Source: an uncultured Treponema sp.
GTDB lineage: Bacteria > Spirochaetota > Spirochaetia > Treponematales > Treponemataceae
Direction of reading: 5' to 3'
NCBI GenBank assembly: GCA_937877515.1
Contig: CALFIX010000031.1
Span: 30,438 to 94,437 of the forward strand
DNA length: 64,000 nt
The notes below the pieces were generated by a model, which was not told the origin of the DNA, ran no database searches, and was given only the letters and a program-made list of their open reading frames with translations. The translations under genes and the position numbers were made by a program. Position 1 is the stretch's first letter; every line of letters starts with the position of its first letter. This document shows positions 59,501 through 64,000 of this stretch, piece after piece.

Positions 59501-61945
59501 TTAAAAGAACTCTTCTATTGATTTTATAACATCATCTATGGGAACATAAATTCTCTTTGTCATTGGAACACTGCTTGTAAATTGTCTTCCGTAAGATTTT
59601 TCTACTATGCGTCTATCTAAAACCACAATAACACCACGGTCTGTACTGCGTCTCATTAAGCGTCCAAAACCTTGCCTAAATTTTATTACTGCAGAAGGAA
59701 CGCTTAGCTCCATAAAGGAAGAGCCGCCTCTCTTTTCTACAGCTTCACTACGAGCCGCAAAGACAGGGTCATTAGGGACGGCAAAAGGGAGTTTTACTAT
59801 AATTACCTGACTTAAACTTTCTCCAGGAACATCAACTCCTTCCCAAAAGCTGTCTGTTGCAAAAAGTACGCTTGTTTTATCTTCCCTGAATCTTTCTAAA
59901 AGCCTGAAGCGGTCATCATCACCTTGCTTGAAGACCGTAATACCTTCGTTTAATAGCCTAAGCCTTGAACTATTATAGGCATGTCGCAGGCTGTCATAAC
60001 TTGTAAACAAAACTAAAGTACGTCCTCCGCTTGCAAAAATTAGGCGCGGTAAAACCTGCTCAACATAACTTTGAAACTCAGGTCTTGTTGGGCTTGGAGC
60101 GTCGTTTGGAACTGCAAACAAGGCATTGGTTTTGTAAGGAAAAGGAGATAAAAAACTGCCTTTTAAAAGCCTGTCTTCTTCAGAAAGACTTAAACCTGTT
60201 CTTCGCATCCAGTAATTAAAAGTAGTTCCCGTACGAAGCGTTGCACTTGTACACACCACGCTTGACATAGGTTCAAATACGCCCATGTTCATAAGGGGCG
60301 CTATATCTAAAGGGGTTTCCGTAAACTGAATAAAACTTGACCATTCTTCACCAGGCTTTTTTGGAGGGAGCTTTATTCTCTGAATCCAGAACACACTTTC
60401 CGGATGCTCACTCCAGTCCATAAAATTCTTACACAGAGCAACGCTATCATCTAAACGGCGCAAAACCATTTTGCTTTCCCATACGCTTGGAACATCCCGG
60501 TCTTCTTCACTTATGTTTTCTAAGACTTCACGAACCATGCCGGTAAAGTTTCCCATTGAACCTCGCAGGCGGTCCATGGCATTTAACACAGGTTCAAAAG
60601 AACGGGCATTTGCACTTGTTATGCGCATTGAGCTTTCGTTTCCTAAAAGCTCCTCTGCTATAACTTCCAGCTCCAAAAGAAAATCCTTTATGGCAGAAAC
60701 TTCTGTACTAGCTTTTCCAAAAAAATCTTCCAGCGTCGTAAGGGCAGCTATCTGAACTAGAAAACCGCCTATGTTACCTTTCTTATGGCGGTACATAAGA
60801 TTTACTTGCTTTAATACTTTAAACTTTGTAAGGCTTTCGCTAAAAAAACTTGTTGCACTATCTTCTATGCCATGGGCTTCGTCAAAAACAATATGCTTAT
60901 AAGGTGGCAAAACAGCAGCATCTTCGTAACCTACTCCGTTCATTCGGCTTTCTATATCTGCAAAAAGTAGATGATGATTTACAACAAGAATATTTGCATC
61001 ACTTGCTTCTTTTCGAACTTTCATTACAAAACATTCTTCTCTATGAGGGCAGCGACCTCCCATGCAACCGTCGCTTTCACTATTTATGCGGCTCCAAACA
61101 CTATCTGGTGGCATAAAAGACAAATCACTACGGCTTCCTGTATCTGTAGTTTTAGACCATTCATAAATTTTGTCAAATAATTCTGTATCTTCTAAAAATA
61201 AATCTCTTTCAGAGGCGGCATCAGAAAGTCGCCTCATGCACACATAATTTTGACGACCTTTTAAAAGTATGGCTTTTATTTTTTTTCCGATTATCTTTTG
61301 AGCAAAAGGAATATCTTTTTCTATGAGTTGCTGCTGTAAATTTATAGTTCCTGTACTTATTACAACCCGTTCATGATTTTCTAAAGCCCACAGCATTGAA
61401 GGTATTAAGTAGGCATAACTTTTTCCTACCCCGGTACCGGCCTCAAAAACTCCAAGTTTTGCTCCGTTAAACGTGGCACAAATTTTTTTAAGAAGCTCAA
61501 TCTGACTTTCTCGCTCTTCAAAATGTTCACTAAGGGAAGATAAAGAGCCACCGTTAGAAATATAGAGAGACGATTTTTCTTCATCTAAGAGCTTTAGTTT
61601 TTTAGGCTTTATGGGTTCTACAACTACATAAACTTCTGTTACTTCGTTATTCACAATGTAAAAGCCCTGGCTTGTTTCTGTTGCATTCATGGCAATGCTC
61701 ATATCTGCATCGCTGGGTTCTAAAAAGCCGGAGGGGTGATTATGAATTAAAACGTGTCCTTCATGAGCTAAATTCTGATTTACTACAACTTCATGACGCT
61801 GTCCCCGAGAGCCAACTTCTACATCTATAATCAGACCGTCCTCATTTATTGAGCCAGCCCAAAAAACTTCATTTCCACCAGCTTGTTCAATATCACGTTT
61901 CATAGCGGTAATGACTGACTGACTAAATCGCTCTCGTGCGTTCAT
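59501..61945 (-). CDS. JAMM/RadC-like domain fused to a DinG-type helicase
   Basis: The 814-aa protein joins an N-terminal JAMM domain (about 10-115; Glu26 and HNHPSG with H68 and H70, then PSDAD with D81) to a DinG/XPD superfamily-2 helicase: Walker A AGTGVGKS (169-176), four Cys likely to bind a 4Fe-4S cluster (NYVCMRR ... CMGGRCPHREEC), DEAH in VFDEAHGIED, and late motifs RTLVLFTSYDS and FWEGVDVPGE. XPD-type helicases unwind 5' to 3'. ATG 61945 is chosen because the -10 box ends 7 nt upstream; in-frame starts at 61981 and 61954 fall on the promoter. Confidence 0.87.
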   Translation of the reverse strand: MNARERFSQSVITAMKRDIEQAGGNEVFWAGSINEDGLIIDVEVGSRGQRHEVVVNQNLAHEGHVLIHNHPSGFLEPSDADMSIAMNATETSQGFYIVNNEVTEVYVVVEPIKPKKLKLLDEEKSSLYISNGGSLSSLSEHFEERESQIELLKKICATFNGAKLGVFEAGTGVGKSYAYLIPSMLWALENHERVVISTGTINLQQQLIEKDIPFAQKIIGKKIKAILLKGRQNYVCMRRLSDAASERDLFLEDTELFDKIYEWSKTTDTGSRSDLSFMPPDSVWSRINSESDGCMGGRCPHREECFVMKVRKEASDANILVVNHHLLFADIESRMNGVGYEDAAVLPPYKHIVFDEAHGIEDSATSFFSESLTKFKVLKQVNLMYRHKKGNIGGFLVQIAALTTLEDFFGKASTEVSAIKDFLLELEVIAEELLGNESSMRITSANARSFEPVLNAMDRLRGSMGNFTGMVREVLENISEEDRDVPSVWESKMVLRRLDDSVALCKNFMDWSEHPESVFWIQRIKLPPKKPGEEWSSFIQFTETPLDIAPLMNMGVFEPMSSVVCTSATLRTGTTFNYWMRRTGLSLSEEDRLLKGSFLSPFPYKTNALFAVPNDAPSPTRPEFQSYVEQVLPRLIFASGGRTLVLFTSYDSLRHAYNSSRLRLLNEGITVFKQGDDDRFRLLERFREDKTSVLFATDSFWEGVDVPGESLSQVIIVKLPFAVPNDPVFAARSEAVEKRGGSSFMELSVPSAVIKFRQGFGRLMRRSTDRGVIVVLDRRIVEKSYGRQFTSSVPMTKRIYVPIDDVIKSIEEFF

Positions 61946-61952
61946 GTTCTGC

Positions 61953-61981
61953 ATTTTAACAAAGTAAAAGTTATTGTTCAA
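61953..61981 (-). promoter_or_regulatory. Promoter of the JAMM-DinG gene; predicts a leaderless mRNA
   Basis: Minus strand: -35 TTGAAC (61976-61981), 17-nt spacer, -10 TAAAAT (61953-61958), then 7 nt to ATG 61945. No Shine-Dalgarno. Confidence 0.6.
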
Positions 61982-62000
61982 TTATTGATTCATCAGCTTA

Positions 62001-62018
62001 CTGTGAAATATATCACAA
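62001..62018. promoter_or_regulatory. Candidate CRP- or Rex-type operator
   Basis: CTGTGAAATATATCACAA. It matches the CRP/FNR-family plan TGTGA-N6-TCACA exactly, and the Rex consensus TTGTGAA-N4-TTCACAA in 12 of 14 defined positions. It lies about 64 bp upstream of the predicted dinG-like transcript start and about 190 bp upstream of the ldh ATG. The rest of the 229-bp intergenic region is AT-rich. Confidence 0.55.
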
Positions 62019-62106
62019 TAAAAATTATTTTCTGTGCATTTATTCACAAGAAGATTAAAATATTATAAAAATTTTTATTTTTTTCTTCTCTAAAAAAGAA
62101 TTTCTA

Positions 62107-62162
62107 TTAACAAAGAATTATAATTTTTCTATACTAGAGTTGTGGTTGGGCATATTATGCCC
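62107..62162 (+). promoter_or_regulatory. ldh promoter with a 15-bp palindrome just downstream
   Basis: -35 TTAACA (62107-62112), 17-nt spacer, -10 TATACT (62130-62135). The perfect palindrome GGGCATATTATGCCC (62148-62162) begins about 6 nt after the expected start of transcription, a typical repressor position. Confidence 0.6.
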
Positions 62163-62210
62163 TCATAAAATGGTTGTGTAAAGTGACTTAAAATGTCATA
62201 GGAGAATTTA

Positions 62211-63161
62211 ATGGCAAATACTAACAAAATTACTATCATTGGAGCAGGACAGGTAGGTTCAACAGTAGCTTTTGCACTTACCCTTAAGGAAATTGCTTCT
62301 GAAATCGTGCTTATTGACATTGCAAAAGAAAGAGCAATGGGCGAAGCAATGGACATTCGTCAGGGAACGCCCTTTATCGGACAGGTGTATATTCACGACG
62401 GAGACTACGCAGATGCAAAGGATTCAGATATAGTTATCCTTACTTCTGGAGTTGCACGTAAACCAGGTCAGAGCCGCTTAGACCTTGCTCAGACAAACGT
62501 AAACATTACAAAGAGCATTATCCCAGAAATTACAAAAGCAGCCCCGGACGCACTTTATGTTATTGTTGCAAACCCAGTAGACATTCTTACATATCAGTTT
62601 GTAAAGACAAGCGGCATTCCTTCTAACCGCATTTTTGGTACAGGTACAATGCTTGACACAGCCCGCTTTAGAGCACGCATTGCAGAGACATATAAGGTTG
62701 CACAGGAAAACGTACACGGTTACGTATTTGGTGAGCACGGAGACTCTTCTTTTGTTCCATGGTCACTTGCAAACATTGGTTCCATTCCTGTAGACAAGTA
62801 TTCTGAATCTTATGAGGCTGGCGGTCTTCCTTCATTCAACAAGGATGACGTAGAGGACTACATCCGCAAGTCCGGCGGTGTTATTATTGCTGCAAAGAAG
62901 TGCACAAACTATGCAATTGGCGTTACAACCGCTCACCTTTGCGAGGCGTTAACTTATGACACAGACAGTGTTTTAACTATAAGCACGATGTTAAACGGAG
63001 AATACGGCATCAGCGATGTCTGTCTTTCAATTCCGGCTGTTGTAGGTAGAAACGGTATTACAAGCCGCCTTGTTCCTCCTTTAACAGATGCAGAGGTTGC
63101 CTCATTAAAGCACAGTGCGGACTGTCTTAAGGACGTTATTAGTCAGTTAGATTTTAACTAA
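62211..63161 (+). CDS. Lactate/malate dehydrogenase-family enzyme (LDH-like, Arg at the specificity position)
   Basis: NAD-dependent 2-hydroxyacid dehydrogenase. The 316-aa protein has the Rossmann loop GAGQVGS (11-17), catalytic Asp149-Thr-Ala-Arg152 and His176 in GEHGDS, like LDH. The mobile specificity loop reads SGVARKPGQSR: aligned with Bacillus LDH (ANQKPGETR), the residue at position 102 is Arg83 here instead of Gln, the change that favours malate. Thr in KKCTNYAIG, at the LDH-like position 246, is retained. So the substrate (pyruvate or oxaloacetate) is open. GGAG lies before the ATG; fumC follows. Confidence 0.88.
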   Translation: MANTNKITIIGAGQVGSTVAFALTLKEIASEIVLIDIAKERAMGEAMDIRQGTPFIGQVYIHDGDYADAKDSDIVILTSGVARKPGQSRLDLAQTNVNITKSIIPEITKAAPDALYVIVANPVDILTYQFVKTSGIPSNRIFGTGTMLDTARFRARIAETYKVAQENVHGYVFGEHGDSSFVPWSLANIGSIPVDKYSESYEAGGLPSFNKDDVEDYIRKSGGVIIAAKKCTNYAIGVTTAHLCEALTYDTDSVLTISTMLNGEYGISDVCLSIPAVVGRNGITSRLVPPLTDAEVASLKHSADCLKDVISQLDFN

Positions 63162-63170
63162 AAAACATTC

Positions 63171-63296
63171 GCTGACTGCTTTCAGCGAGAACCCGCCCGT
63201 CTGGGCGCGGTGCACGGTAATAAGTATTAAGGTCGGGCTTTGCCCTCCCCACCGTGCAGGCACCCATTCGGTCGGAACCTCGCCTACGCAGTCAGC
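63171..63296. repeat. 126-bp nested inverted-repeat element between ldh and fumC
   Basis: Outer arms GCTGACTGC (63171-63179) and GCAGTCAGC (63288-63296) enclose three further stems: GCCC/GGGC (63195-63206), TGCACGGT/ACCGTGCA (63211-63258) and, inside the last, GGGC-TTT-GCCC (63235-63245). It is GC-rich against an AT-rich background and no reading frame explains it. The remainder of the gap up to fumC (63297-63354) is ordinary AT-rich leader. Confidence 0.7.
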
Positions 63297-63354
63297 CATG
63301 TTATCTGATAAAAATTGAAAAGATATTAACGTCTTTTCGATGTAGGTAGAAAGT

Positions 63355-64000
63355 ATGGAAGAATACAGAATTGAACATGACTCCATGGGAGAAGTAAAGG
63401 TTCCAGCTAGTAAGCTTTGGGGCGCTCAGACAGAAAGAAGTCACGAAAACTTTTTGATTGGCGTAGGACAGGAAACTATGCCTCGCGAAATTACAAAGGC
63501 ATTCGGTTACTTAAAAAAAGCAGCCGCTCTTGCTAATAGTGAACTAAAACCCGAAAAGATGACAAAAGCAAAAGTTTATGCCATCTCAAAGGCATGCGAC
63601 GAAGTTATTTCTGGAAGTCTTAATGACAACTTTCCTCTTGTAGTATGGCAAACAGGAAGCGGAACCCAAAGCAACATGAATGCTAACGAGGTTATTGCTA
63701 ACCGTGCAAACCAGATTGCAGGCCAAAAGCTCTGCCACCCTAACGATGACATTAACATGAGTCAGTCTTCTAATGACACTTTTCCTACAGCAATGCACAT
63801 TGCTGCTGTTGTAGAAGTTGAAGATAAACTTTTCCCTGCAATAGATACTCTTGTAGACACATTTAAACGTCTTGAAAAAGAAAACGAAGGCATTGTAAAA
63901 AGCGGACGTACCCACTTACAGGACGCAGTACCTATCAGTTTTTCTCAGGAAATTTCCGGCTGGAGGACAAGCCTTGAGCGCGACAAAAAAATGCTTGAGT
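63355..64000 (+). CDS. fumC: Class II fumarate hydratase FumC (3' part outside window)
   Basis: Interconverts fumarate and malate without iron. The 215 codons present start MEEYRIEHDSMGEVKVP and include WQTGSGTQSNMN (98-109) and MSQSSNDTFPTAMH (135-148), both active-site regions of class II fumarases. The ATG at 63355 is preceded by a weak AGGTAGA. The gene is cut by the right edge. Next to a possible malate dehydrogenase it would form part of a reductive route from oxaloacetate to fumarate. Confidence 0.95.
   Translation, partial: MEEYRIEHDSMGEVKVPASKLWGAQTERSHENFLIGVGQETMPREITKAFGYLKKAAALANSELKPEKMTKAKVYAISKACDEVISGSLNDNFPLVVWQTGSGTQSNMNANEVIANRANQIAGQKLCHPNDDINMSQSSNDTFPTAMHIAAVVEVEDKLFPAIDTLVDTFKRLEKENEGIVKSGRTHLQDAVPISFSQEISGWRTSLERDKKMLE

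Noticed and set aside
51011..63296. Homology between the 48/51-kb repeats and the 63.2-kb inverted repeat
   Set aside because: Both contain a CCTACGC word and are GC-rich, but their ends and internal order do not align; I treat them as separate elements.

Overview
The window is a contiguous piece of an AT-rich spirochaete chromosome, most likely a host-associated, anaerobic Treponema. The assignment rests on periplasmic-flagellum genes of the spirochaete type (FlbB, FliK, FlgD, FlgE with the lysinoalanine Lys/Cys pair, FlgJ, FlgG, FlgF-like), treponemal gene neighbourhoods (NtrB/NtrC-like pair, holB, cvpA, murG), a BioMNY biotin importer and fermentative carbon genes (lactate/malate dehydrogenase, class II fumarase). 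Every gene looks intact except the two cut by the window edges (miaA, fumC). I see no prophage, insertion sequence, CRISPR array or rRNA.

Layout. 0-19.5 kb: rpoZ-miaA on the minus strand, then recO, a pyrimidine-nucleoside phosphorylase, recJ and an M23 peptidase on plus. A minus-strand run follows (small membrane protein, ligA, trmB, lipoprotein, cryptic GHKL-like protein), then a plus membrane protein and dinB, then a minus operon (NHL/VWA protein, TPR protein, surE, galactokinase-like). 19.5-31.8 kb, plus: lnt, bioYMN, an ankyrin protein, rsmD, a TPR pair, rlmN, a HMA-like small protein, a hydroxyacid dehydrogenase and leuC/leuD. 31.8-37.1 kb, minus: cytidylate kinase-like, yicC, murC, then flgF-like/flgG/flgJ. 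37.2-40.9 kb, plus: a periplasmic-sensor EAL protein and glgC. 40.9-48.3 kb, minus: J-domain protein, sigma54 two-component pair, holB, cvpA, murG, ankyrin protein, tRNA-Phe. 48.4-51.0 kb, plus: two tandem paralogous exported, probably outer-membrane proteins. 51.1-61.9 kb, minus: flbB-fliK-flgD-flgE, hexokinase, glycosyltransferase, lipoprotein and a JAMM/RadC-DinG helicase fusion. 62.2-64 kb, plus: ldh/mdh-like gene and fumC.

How the parts fit. Four themes recur: DNA and RNA maintenance (recO, recJ, ligA, dinB, dinG-like, holB, trmB, rsmD, rlmN, miaA, tRNA-Phe), cell envelope (murC, murG, lnt, M23 peptidase, outer-membrane proteins, lipoproteins), motility and signalling (flagellar genes, EAL phosphodiesterase, NtrBC-like pair) and central metabolism (hexokinase, glgC, ldh/mdh, fumC, leuCD, biotin uptake).

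Most notable signals. (1) Several unrelated genes have a good sigma70-type promoter whose -10 box lies 6-13 nt before the start codon, with no Shine-Dalgarno; they are candidate leaderless or near-leaderless mRNAs (murC, both ankyrin genes, dinG-like, the 663-aa membrane protein, lnt, the EAL gene). (2) A JAMM domain is fused to the front of a DinG helicase. (3) GC-rich structured repeats with shared ends flank the tRNA/outer-membrane-protein block in inverted orientation, and a different nested inverted repeat sits between ldh and fumC. (4) The 'lactate dehydrogenase' carries Arg at the LDH/MDH specificity position and lies next to fumC. (5) A cryptic protein shows faint GHKL ATPase motifs.
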